Assembly (NCBI RefSeq): GCF_024494655.1 | Contig: NZ_JANHDL010000009.1 | Span: forward strand, 1 to 64,000 | Length of the DNA stretch: 64,000 bases | Direction: 5' to 3' | From: Halorubrum laminariae | GTDB lineage: Archaea; Halobacteriota; Halobacteria; Halobacteriales; Haloferacaceae | In this document: in pieces, positions 51,002-58,247 of the stretch | Layout of the letters: each line of letters starts with the position of its first letter | Position numbering within the stretch: position 1 is the stretch's first letter | Made by a program: the position numbers and the translations under genes | Notes under the pieces: model-generated | The model's input: only the letters and a program-made list of their open reading frames with translations | What the model was told of the DNA's origin: nothing | Databases searched by the model: none

Positions 51002-51571
51002 ATGGACCAGTTGCGGCAGTCGCTCCTCGACGCGCCGATCATCGAGAAAGGCGAGTACCAGTACTTCGTCCACCCGATAAGCGATGGCGTTCCGATGCTC
51101 GAACCGGAGTTACTCCGGGAGATCGTCATCCGACTGATCCGGAAGGCGGACTTGGAGAACGTCGATAAGATTGTCACGCCCGCCGCGATGGGAATCCACA
51201 TCTCCACCGCGCTCTCGCTCATGACTGACATCCCACTCGTCGTCATCCGGAAGCGGCAGTACGGGCTCGAGGGTGAGGTCCCGCTGTTCCAAGAGACGGG
51301 CTACTCCGCATCGGAGATGTACATCAACGATGTCGAGGAGGGTGATCGAGTGCTCGTGCTCGATGACGTGCTCTCGACGGGCGGCACGATAAAGGCAATC
51401 TTAGACGCGCTCACGAACGAAGTCGGCGCGGACGTAGTCGATGTCGTCGCCGTGATCAAGAAGGCCGGCGAGAACGAACTCGACGACACCGCGTACAACG
51501 TGAAGACGCTGATAAACGTCACCGTCGAGGACGGCGAGGTCGTGATCGTCGACGCCCAAGGCGACGAGTAG
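51002..51571 (+). CDS. hpt: Archaeal hypoxanthine/guanine phosphoribosyltransferase
   Basis: A 189-residue type I PRTase for purine salvage. The PRPP loop is [18 protein letters not shown], the first nucleotide-site segment is [18 protein letters not shown], and the N-terminal [31 protein letters not shown] matches the archaeal HGPRTase family. Adenine PRTases share the fold, so base specificity is a family-level inference. A strong GC-rich hairpin lies 170 bp downstream. Confidence 0.9.
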   Translation: MDQLRQSLLDAPIIEKGEYQYFVHPISDGVPMLEPELLREIVIRLIRKADLENVDKIVTPAAMGIHISTALSLMTDIPLVVIRKRQYGLEGEVPLFQETGYSASEMYINDVEEGDRVLVLDDVLSTGGTIKAILDALTNEVGADVVDVVAVIKKAGENELDDTAYNVKTLINVTVEDGEVVIVDAQGDE

Positions 51572-51737
51572 GCGTACTAGGTCTCGAAGCCCTCTCCGCT
51601 CGACGCGGCGTCGTCGACCGCGCCGGCAACGTAGTATCCACACCGTACGAGCGACAGCGACGAACATTTCCATCGAACAGCCGTGTGGTCGGCGCGCCGG
51701 TGAGCGCCGCACCGCGGCGCGAACCGCCCGCGAGGGA

Positions 51738-51785
51738 GGTCGGCGGGGGCCGCGATGCGGTGCGGCTCCGCGGCCCCCGCCGACC
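51738..51785 (+). terminator. Perfect 17-bp GC hairpin downstream of hpt
   Basis: Arms 51738-51754 (starting GGTCGGCGGGGGCCG) and 51769-51785 are exact reverse complements around a 14-base loop. No T-run follows, so it is not a classical bacterial terminator; it could stop or stabilise transcripts, or be an element end. A second smaller palindrome (GCGCCGCACCGCGGCGC) lies just before it. Confidence 0.5.
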
Positions 51786-51897
51786 GAGGTTGGGGAGGTG
51801 TGAGGTGCGGGGCTATCTCTCGAAAGTCGATGATAATTATTGTACTATATAATATACTATCAACTACAATACGTTACTATTCCGAGGTATTTATCCG

Positions 51898-51904
51898 TAT
51901 ATAG
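51898..51904 (+). promoter_or_regulatory. TATA box of the 40-residue peptide gene
   Basis: TATATAG ends 18 bp before the ATG at 51923. It lies at the end of a 90-bp AT-rich stretch (51830-51920) with several other TATA-like strings. Confidence 0.5.
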
Positions 51905-51922
51905 CCACAATCTGTTATCACA

Positions 51923-52045
51923 ATGGCTGAAAACAGCACGAGTCTCGAAATCCGATCAGCGCGACTGAAAGACACTCCCCGCTCCGAGGACCTCAAAGCG
52001 ACGACCAGCCCGGTCGCGCGCCTGCTGGCGTGGCTGCGCGCCTGA
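51923..52045 (+). CDS. Small 40-residue protein
   Basis: MAENSTSLEIRSARLKDTPR continues to ATTSPVARLLAWLRA and TGA at 52043. It starts right after a TATA box and an AT-rich promoter region. The peptide is basic at its end, with an amphipathic C-terminal helix (VARLLAWLRA), in contrast with the acidic proteins around it. No family is recognised. A small regulatory or membrane-associated peptide is possible; chance cannot be excluded. Confidence 0.55.
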   Translation: MAENSTSLEIRSARLKDTPRSEDLKATTSPVARLLAWLRA

Positions 52046-52089
52046 GTTAGGTTCCTTTCATTTTGCGCGGTGCAGGTCCGAGATGTCAG

Positions 52090-53130
52090 CTAGATGGCGT
52101 CGTAGTCCTCGCGGAACGTTTCGAGCGTCGCGGCGAGCACGCCGATGACGATCGGGCCGACGAACAGGCCGGTGAAGCCGATAGAGTAGATCCCGCCGAA
52201 CACGCCGAGCAGGATGACCGCCGGGTTGAGGTGCGCCTGCTGGTCGATGACGAGCGGCCGCGCGTAGTTGTCGACCATGGCGATGACGAGCACGCCGTAG
52301 ACGGCGAGGAACACGCCCGCAGTCACCTGATCGATGGCGACGAGATACGCCGCGGCCGGCCCCCAGACGAAGAACGCGCCGACGAGCGGGACGAGCGCGA
52401 GCACGGCCATGACGAACGTCCAGAAGACGACGTCCGGTATCCCGGCAGCCCAGAGACCGATCCCGGCGACGACCGCCTGCAACAGCGCCACGACGATGTG
52501 GCCGATCACGACCCCGCGAGTCATCGCGTCGACGCGGTCCACGAGGTCGGACGTGACGTGCTGGGGCAGCGGGCTCGTCGAGCGGAGCCAGCGCACGAAC
52601 GCCGGTCCGTCGATGAGCGTGTAGTAGACGAGAAACAGCGCCAGCGAGAGTCCGACGGACGCGCGGAGCCCGGTCGTGACGATCCCGCTCACCCCGCCGA
52701 ACAGCGAGTCGACGAGGAGCTGGCCGGCCATCGCGAGCAGTTCGCCGACATCGATTTCCTGCCCGGTGAGCGCTCCGATCTCGGCTTCGATCGCACCCAC
52801 GTCGATGTCGGTGTTTCCCCGCGCGATGTCGGTTAAGTCGCGGGCGAACACCCACGAGATGTACGCGACCGGGAGGATGACGGAGACGATCGCGGTGAGA
52901 ATGAGTCCCAACGCCGAGAGCATGTTACCGAGTCGTCGCGCGAGCGACGCGCGAAACCGTCGGGATAGGATCGATCGCAGCCACCGAGAGAGTCGAACGT
53001 GGAACGGAAAGAGCACGTACGCGAGGATGGCCGACGCGATGACGTACTCGACAAACGGAAGGATAACAAAGATAGTCAAGAGCGCGACCGAACCGATAAG
53101 CAACAGGAGAAACGACTGACCGCGGTTCAT
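52090..53130 (-). CDS. AI-2E family transporter
   Basis: A 346-residue polytopic protein. N-terminal membrane segments (SFLLLLIGSVALLTIFVILPFVEYVIASAILAYVL split over two helices) are followed by an amphipathic region and the family's C-terminal GWLAAGIPDVVFWTFVMAVLALVPLVGAFF-type block and VILLGVFGGIYSIGFTGLFVGPIVIGVLAAT. Members export autoinducer-2 or act as ion or solute permeases in different organisms; no specific role can be assigned. It is convergent with the short peptide gene. Confidence 0.86.
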   Translation of the reverse strand: MNRGQSFLLLLIGSVALLTIFVILPFVEYVIASAILAYVLFPFHVRLSRWLRSILSRRFRASLARRLGNMLSALGLILTAIVSVILPVAYISWVFARDLTDIARGNTDIDVGAIEAEIGALTGQEIDVGELLAMAGQLLVDSLFGGVSGIVTTGLRASVGLSLALFLVYYTLIDGPAFVRWLRSTSPLPQHVTSDLVDRVDAMTRGVVIGHIVVALLQAVVAGIGLWAAGIPDVVFWTFVMAVLALVPLVGAFFVWGPAAAYLVAIDQVTAGVFLAVYGVLVIAMVDNYARPLVIDQQAHLNPAVILLGVFGGIYSIGFTGLFVGPIVIGVLAATLETFREDYDAI

Positions 53131-53193
53131 ATCCGTGCCCTCTCGCTGCCGCGATATAAACGTAACCGGCGGCAGGCGACCGACCGGGGAGAC

Positions 53194-53790
53194 TCAGGCG
53201 CTCGCTTCGTCCTCGTCGAGCCCCGGCGCGGCGCTCGGGTCGACCTCGTCCGGTTCCTCGGTCTGGCCGCCGACGACGGTCTCGCCCTCGTCGGTTTCGA
53301 CGTACACGTCGTCGGCGAACCCGGCGAGCGCGTTCTCGTACTCCGCCGTTTCGAGCCGGTCAGGCGTCTCCGGTGCCTCGGGGACGCCGGCGGCCGGCCG
53401 GAACGCGCCGAGCGGATCGTCGATCGTGATCCCGTGATCGGTGAAAAACGTCTCGTAGCGCCGGTAGTGTGCTTCTAACTCGTCACCGGGTATCTCCATC
53501 ATCTCCGTCCACCCGTGGTTGAAGAAGTCGAAGTTAGCCTGCACGTGCGTGATCTCACGGGCCTCAGCCTCGGTGAAACCCCGCTGTAAGGCGGCGACGT
53601 ACGCATCCATCGTCGCGTCGAAGAAGCCGTCGAGGTGGTCTCGTCGCTCCTCGCGACGGTCCTCGTCGGCCTTGTTGAGGAAGATACTCGTGTGAAGATC
53701 GACGAGTTTGTCGTTCGCCACGTCGCCCACGACCGGCGTCGTCAACGCCTTCTTCGCGGCCCAATGACGGATGTTCTGCCGGATTTTCAT
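53194..53790 (-). CDS. DUF6149 family protein
   Basis: A 198-residue soluble, acidic protein starting MKIRQNIRHWAAKKALTTPVVGDVANDKLVDLHTSIF. It is helical in the first 130 residues (HLDGFFDATMDAYVAALQRGFTEAEAREITHVQANFDFFNHGW) and disordered afterward. I recognise the family as haloarchaeal, function unknown. The ATG at 53790 is chosen over an upstream start with foreign sequence. It is divergent from the FAD oxidoreductase. Confidence 0.82.
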   Translation of the reverse strand: MKIRQNIRHWAAKKALTTPVVGDVANDKLVDLHTSIFLNKADEDRREERRDHLDGFFDATMDAYVAALQRGFTEAEAREITHVQANFDFFNHGWTEMMEIPGDELEAHYRRYETFFTDHGITIDDPLGAFRPAAGVPEAPETPDRLETAEYENALAGFADDVYVETDEGETVVGGQTEEPDEVDPSAAPGLDEDEASA

Positions 53791-53985
53791 AGTCGTAGTT
53801 GGGCGGCGAGATCCTTGAATCTGTGGCGTCTGCGCTCGATTCTCCGCAGCGCCTGCGAGCACGGACTCTTGCTCTGTGGCGTCGAACCGACCGATCGTTT
53901 CGTCAACCGCGGTGTGAGCGAGGGTGTGTCACGGCTACCGGCGCGGATGACAACCCACATTAACCATGAATCCGAACGGCCGCGT

Positions 53986-55224
53986 ATGAGTGATTCGTAC
54001 GTGATCATCGGTGACGGTATCGCGGGCGCGTCCGCGGCCGAGACGCTCCGCGAGGAAGCGCCCGACGCCGATATCACGGTTCTCACCGACGAGGGAGAGT
54101 CCCTCTACAACCGGATCCTGATAAAGGAGTACGCGAAGGGGAAACTCCCCGAAGCGCCGATTTCGATCCACCAAGAGTCGTGGTACGACGACCACGACGT
54201 TGACCTCCGACTCAACACGGTCGTCGTCGACATCGACGTAGAGAACGATGCCGTTCACACCCACGAGGGCGAAACGTTCGAGTACGATTCGCTGCTCCTC
54301 GCTGTCGGCGGGACGCCGCAACAGCTCCCCGTCGAGAACGCTGACGCCGACGGGATCCACCACTTCTGGACGTTCCAAGATGCCCGAAACATCAAAGAGA
54401 GCGTCGAGGACGCAGAGCAGGCCGTCATCGTCGGTGCTGGACTGCTCGGAATCGACTTCGCCGCCATCTGCGGCGCACAGGACGTGGAAGCAAAATATCT
54501 CATGCGCGGAGACGCGTGGTGGCGGTACGCCCTCTCGAAGGAAGGTGCGGAGATAATGCACGACGCGATGCGAGAGCGCGGGGTCGAGCCCGTCTTCGAC
54601 TCCGGCGTCGACCACTTCGAGGTCGACGACGACGGCCACGTCGAGGCCGCTATCGATCCGAACGGCGAGCGCTACGAGTGCGATTTCGCGGGCGTCGCGA
54701 TCGGACTCAACTTCAACACCGAACTCGTCGAACCTACACCGATCGAGACGGAGAACGGCATCGCCGTCGACGAGTACATGCGGACTAACGTCGACAACGT
54801 GTTCGCGGCCGGCGACATCACCACGTTCAACGACCTCATCCTCGGCGAACAGGGAAAAAACGGCTCGTGGGGGTCGGCCAAAGAACAGGGATCCGTCGCT
54901 GCCCGAAACATGATCGAGTACAACTCCGAGGCGTTCGAGTGGGTCTCCTCGTACTCGATCACCCACTTCGACTTCCCGTTCCTCTCGTTCGGCCACCCGA
55001 CGCTCGGCGACGAGTCAGTCGAGGCGACGACCGACGAGGGGGAGTGGCGGCGCGTGGCGCTCAAAGACGGGAAGGTCGTCGGCGGCGTGCTCATCGGCGA
55101 CCTCTCGCCGCAGTCGGCGTTCAAACAACTGATGCGTGAGGGTCGAAACGTGAGCGGACAGACGGACCTTCTCATGGAGCCCGGATTCGCCGTGGACGAC
55201 CTCGCGGCGACGACCGAACAGTAG
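53986..55224 (+). CDS. NAD(P)/FAD-dependent oxidoreductase
   Basis: A 412-residue two-dinucleotide-binding-domain flavoprotein. The FAD motif is YVIIGDGIAGASAAETLREE, the NAD(P) motif is AVIVGAGLLGIDFAAICG, and the C-terminal FAD motif is TNVDNVFAAGDITTF. This is the layout of rubredoxin/nitrite reductase-type and NADH oxidase-type enzymes. No redox-active Cys pair or CoA motif is evident. Substrate unknown. The ATG at 53986 (MSDSYVIIGDG) places the FAD motif at the N-terminus as expected. Earlier codons are antisense to DUF6149. Confidence 0.88.
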   Translation: MSDSYVIIGDGIAGASAAETLREEAPDADITVLTDEGESLYNRILIKEYAKGKLPEAPISIHQESWYDDHDVDLRLNTVVVDIDVENDAVHTHEGETFEYDSLLLAVGGTPQQLPVENADADGIHHFWTFQDARNIKESVEDAEQAVIVGAGLLGIDFAAICGAQDVEAKYLMRGDAWWRYALSKEGAEIMHDAMRERGVEPVFDSGVDHFEVDDDGHVEAAIDPNGERYECDFAGVAIGLNFNTELVEPTPIETENGIAVDEYMRTNVDNVFAAGDITTFNDLILGEQGKNGSWGSAKEQGSVAARNMIEYNSEAFEWVSSYSITHFDFPFLSFGHPTLGDESVEATTDEGEWRRVALKDGKVVGGVLIGDLSPQSAFKQLMREGRNVSGQTDLLMEPGFAVDDLAATTEQ

Positions 55225-55308
55225 ATCCTAGGGGAGGCCCGGTGCAGGCCGCGCCGTTCGGCTACTCCCAGACTGACGCCAGCGGTCGGTTATACTTTTC
55301 ACACTCAC

Positions 55309-55550
55309 ATGACGTACGCCCGATAGCATCTGTCTCGCAGTGCTCCGAGCGATCGACCGAACACCCCCGACGAGCGCTTCTTCTCGTCGTTCCTCTCGGA
55401 GTGTACGGATCCCGTCTTCTCGATCGGCGACACGGGTGCCGTGGTGTACGCGAACGCGGCCGCGAGGCGGCGCTTGGATACGACGCCGAGCCGATCGTCG
55501 TGCCGGCGGCACAACGTTTATCACGATCTATGGGGTATGTTATCGCGTGA
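55309..55550 (+). pseudogene. Broken PAS-domain gene
   Basis: ATG at 55309 lies about 12 bp after a TATA-like TTATACTT, but the frame hits TAG at 55324. Beyond it, the same frame reads DERFFSSFLSECTDPVFSIGDTGAVVYANAAA, a clear PAS start, and then loses phase. A shifted frame continues REAALGYDAEPIVVPAAQRL and stops at 55548-55550. One nonsense codon plus one frameshift and no domain after it indicate a decayed or truncated sensor gene. Sequencing error at two sites would be needed to explain it otherwise. Confidence 0.6.
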
Positions 55551-55552
55551 CA

Positions 55553-55762
55553 ATGCGCGACACAGACAGACGGATTCGGATCCGACGTGCCGGTCTCATC
55601 TCCGAGGACGCTCGGGTACGTCACTTCGACGAACTCGACGAGGACGCACAAGACGCGGTCAGGGAACTGGCCGGTCGGCCACAGACCGGCCAGGAACCCA
55701 CCGATCTGGACGACGGCGACGTGGTGAAGTTCACGGACTACTACCAGATCCGCGCACGCTGA
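55553..55762 (+). CDS. Small haloarchaeal protein of unknown function
   Basis: A 69-residue protein beginning MRDTDRRIRIRRAGLISEDA and ending GDVVKFTDYYQIRAR. The pattern HFDELDEDAQDAVRELAGR followed by a strand GDVVKFTDYYQIR recurs in a haloarchaeal small-domain family whose function is not known (DUF7979-like, recalled with doubt). It lies 45 bp upstream of the next gene on the same strand. Confidence 0.68.
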   Translation: MRDTDRRIRIRRAGLISEDARVRHFDELDEDAQDAVRELAGRPQTGQEPTDLDDGDVVKFTDYYQIRAR

Positions 55763-55807
55763 CCGCCGAAGCGAAGTTGTTTTCGCTCGCCGCGAGAAAC
55801 GAAGACC

Positions 55808-56224
55808 ATGGACAGTGGCGGATCTACGGACATGACGCTGGCGTTCGAGCTGAAGGCGCTGAAGGCCCTCACGGATCCGAACGCCGTGTTCAACAACGCT
55901 CGACAGTGGACGGAGTACGTCGGAGTCGTCAGCGAGAAGCCGACGTACGTCGTCACAAACTTCACCCGCAAACACCGCGTGCGTCAGGACTTCTTTTCCG
56001 GACCACGTGGCGTCGAGGAGAGCCTAGAGAACATCGCCCAGCAGTTCGACACGGACCGACACGTGTTCGTCGGCGTCGACGACGAGGACGCCGCGCTCGC
56101 CGAGGCGACCGACTGGGAGTTCCTTCGCGTCGAGGACGCCGCCGAGGCCGCGGGATGGACGCTGACGACCGACGATCCGGACAAGGAACCGACCGAGTCG
56201 CCGTCGCGCGACGATTGGCCGTAA
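55808..56224 (+). CDS. Conserved haloarchaeal protein (DUF7124-like)
   Basis: A 138-residue protein with MTLAFELKALKALTDPNAVFNNARQWTEYVGVVSEKPTYVV and NFTRKHRVRQDFFSGPRGVEESLENIAQQFDTDRHVFVGV. I recall this pattern as a conserved haloarchaeal family annotated DUF7124, with no known role. It is soluble, with an alternating alpha/beta pattern, and the DxxA/VFVGVDDED segment suggests a nucleotide-sized fold. It precedes moaB by 72 bp on the same strand. Confidence 0.75.
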   Translation: MDSGGSTDMTLAFELKALKALTDPNAVFNNARQWTEYVGVVSEKPTYVVTNFTRKHRVRQDFFSGPRGVEESLENIAQQFDTDRHVFVGVDDEDAALAEATDWEFLRVEDAAEAAGWTLTTDDPDKEPTESPSRDDWP

Positions 56225-56296
56225 GCGAGTTTTACGAAACGACCGATCGTCGACGATACGCAGGGTGTTTTGGGCGTCCGAGACAAACGAACGGTC

Positions 56297-56992
56297 ATGA
56301 GCGACGGCGACTCCCCTGACCGCGACGAGCAGAATCACCACACTGGTCACGACAGCCATCGCGACCACCACGACGACCAAGATCATCACACTGGTCACGA
56401 CGACCATGACCACCACAACCACGACGCCGAAACCGTCTCAGTCGCCGTGGTGACCGTTTCCTCGTCTCGCTCGCTTGATTCCGGTGACACGTCGGGGGAG
56501 TACATCGCAGGAGTGTTCGAGGAGGCCGGACACGAGGTCGCCGTTCGCGAACTCGTTCCCGATGAATACGACAGCGTGCAGGGAACCGTCGATCGTGTCG
56601 CTCGCCGCAAAGACACAGACGTGGTCGTCACCACCGGCGGAACCGGCGTCACCCCCGATGACGTGACGCCAGAGGCAGTCAGGCCGCTCTTCGCGAAGAC
56701 GCTCTCCGGGTTCGGTGAACTGTTCCGGCGACTCTCGTACGAGGAGGTCGGCACACGGACGATCGGGTCGCGAGCGACCGCGGGCATCACGGCGGGGACA
56801 CCGGTGTTCTGTCTCCCCGGCTCCGAGAACGCGGTCAGGCTCGGCGTCGACGAGATACTCCTCCCCGAAGTTGGTCACCTCGTCGGTCTCGCTGGTCGCG
56901 GGCGCGAAGACGACAGCGGCGACGCAGACGAGGCGAAAGAAGCGGAGGGGACGGAGAACTCGGAGACGCGAACCGACTCCGAGACCCGCTGA
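56297..56992 (+). CDS. moaB: MoaB/MogA molybdenum cofactor protein with His-rich N-terminus
   Basis: A 231-residue protein. Residues about 47-200 are the MoaB/Mog fold (VSVAVVTVSSSRSLDSGDTSGEYI ... VVTTGGTGVTPDDVTPEAVRPLF ... GTRTIGSRATAGITAGTPVFCLPGSENAVRLGV), which adenylylates molybdopterin before metal insertion. Residues 13-43 hold 13 His and many Asp, with a duplicated NHHTGHD/DHHTGHD unit; this is probably metal-binding. The C-terminal 25 residues are acidic and disordered. Bacterial MoaB lacks both extensions. The start at 56297 (MSDGDSPDRD) is used. Confidence 0.9.
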   Translation: MSDGDSPDRDEQNHHTGHDSHRDHHDDQDHHTGHDDHDHHNHDAETVSVAVVTVSSSRSLDSGDTSGEYIAGVFEEAGHEVAVRELVPDEYDSVQGTVDRVARRKDTDVVVTTGGTGVTPDDVTPEAVRPLFAKTLSGFGELFRRLSYEEVGTRTIGSRATAGITAGTPVFCLPGSENAVRLGVDEILLPEVGHLVGLAGRGREDDSGDADEAKEAEGTENSETRTDSETR

Positions 56993-57078
56993 CCGACGCA
57001 CCTGCCGACACAGGCGAATTTCATGCCCGTCACACGGTACCACCACGCGTGTCAGCGTCCAGCGGCGGCGGTCGCGGT

Positions 57079-57318
57079 CTACTCTGTCGTCGCGTCTGCG
57101 TCGGCGTCGGACTCTTCCGACGCGTCAGAGCGAAGCGCGGCGAACAGTCCGTCGGGATCGGACCGAACATCCGCCAGCGTCGCACCTGCGAGACCGCCGA
57201 GCGCCCCGCCGGTACTCGCCGCGTTTCGACTCACTAGTCCGCCGAGCGCGGCACCCACTGCCGCACCGATCGCCGCACACTTCGCTCTCGACACCGCGCT
57301 TTTGATTCGGGACTTCAT
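57079..57318 (-). CDS. Small glycine-zipper protein
   Basis: A 79-residue protein. After a basic start (MKSRIKSAVSRAKCAAIG), the segment GAAVGAALGGLVSRNAASTGGALGGLAGATLA has regular small residues, as in glycine-zipper membrane segments. A disordered acidic tail ends the protein. It might insert in membranes or oligomerise. The start at 57318 is preferred because the earlier in-frame codon adds unrelated sequence. Family unknown. Confidence 0.6.
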   Translation of the reverse strand: MKSRIKSAVSRAKCAAIGAAVGAALGGLVSRNAASTGGALGGLAGATLADVRSDPDGLFAALRSDASEESDADADATTE

Positions 57319-57415
57319 ACAATACCGTTCTCTCCGAGACGACAAAAGCCTGCCGTCGATTCCTATCGCCACTGTTCGGGCGTCGCGGCTGTACCGAACG
57401 TGTCGGACCGCCGAT

Positions 57416-57676
57416 TCACTGGCTCTGTTTCGCCATCTCCACCGAGATGAAGAATCCGAAGTACGCCGGGATTCCGGCCAGCATGAACATGTACAGGACC
57501 CACTGCGGTGCCGTCGGGAACACGAAGTCGTACAGCAGCGACGCGAACGTCACCCACACGACGGCGAACACCAGATCGCCGACCATGCCGGTCCGGTTCT
57601 CGCGGATCTGCGATCGCAGGCGGTCGGCAAAGCTCTGGCTCGTTTCCGCGTCGTCGGGTGAGTCCGTGTCGGTCAT
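57416..57676 (-). CDS. Small two-helix membrane protein
   Basis: An 86-residue protein with an acidic/basic soluble start (SQSFADRLRSQIRENRTG), then two membrane segments (MVGDLVFAVVWVTFASLLYDFVF and WVLYMFMLAGIPAYFGFFISVEMA). The signature GMVGDLVFAVVWVT followed by MLAGIPAYFGFF seems to be shared by a haloarchaeal family, function unknown. It is the last gene of the minus-strand block with the universal stress protein, 106 bp further downstream. Confidence 0.72.
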   Translation of the reverse strand: MTDTDSPDDAETSQSFADRLRSQIRENRTGMVGDLVFAVVWVTFASLLYDFVFPTAPQWVLYMFMLAGIPAYFGFFISVEMAKQSQ

Positions 57677-57782
57677 GTGTGGTTGTGGGGATCAGTGTAC
57701 GTCGATGTTGCGAAACCGAATCGAAAACGAACGACACCGAGAATCGAAACCTGTCCCGGTTCCCGGCTCGTCCGAGGCGCTT

Positions 57783-58244
57783 TCAGTCCTCGTTGAGGTA
57801 GTCGACGACGAGGACGGGGACGTGCGTCGAGCGTAGCGTACGCTCGGTGACGCTGCCGAGGAGCGCGCGCCGAACGCCGGCACGGCCGTGGCTTCCCATC
57901 ACGATCAGATCGATTTCGTGGTCCTCGGCGTACTCGCCGATAAGCTTGTGCGGGCGGCCGCCCGATATGTGCTCGACGACCTCGACACCGCGCTCCTCGC
58001 CGCGATCGGCGACGGCACCGGTCGCCTCGTCAGCCCGTTCTTTCAGCTCCTCCATCTCACCGAACCGACCTTGGCGCAACCGGTCGACCTGTTCGGTGCC
58101 GAGGCTGAGGTTGACCGAGTCGATGTCGACCACGTACAGCGCGTGGACCTCGGCGTCGTACTTCTCAGCGAGGTCGAGCGCATGGTCGACCGCGGCCTCG
58201 GCAACGTCGCTTCCGTCCGTCGGGATCAGGATGCGTTCGTACAT
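57783..58244 (-). CDS. Universal stress protein (UspA family)
   Basis: A 153-residue Usp. It begins MYERILIPTDGSDVAEAAVDHALDLAE and carries the ATP-binding signature DLIVMGSHGRAGVRRALLGSVTERTLRSTHVPVLVV (G-2x-G-9x-G-S/T pattern). It follows the symporter by 3 bp, so it is probably cotranscribed with the acetate block and may regulate it or the transporter. Confidence 0.93.
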   Translation of the reverse strand: MYERILIPTDGSDVAEAAVDHALDLAEKYDAEVHALYVVDIDSVNLSLGTEQVDRLRQGRFGEMEELKERADEATGAVADRGEERGVEVVEHISGGRPHKLIGEYAEDHEIDLIVMGSHGRAGVRRALLGSVTERTLRSTHVPVLVVDYLNED

Positions 58245-58247
58245 GAA

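Noticed and set aside
57023..57661. Plus-strand frame of 212 codons after moaB
   Set aside because: It is antisense to the two small membrane-protein genes and has Ser/Ala/Pro/Arg-rich composition typical of shadow frames.
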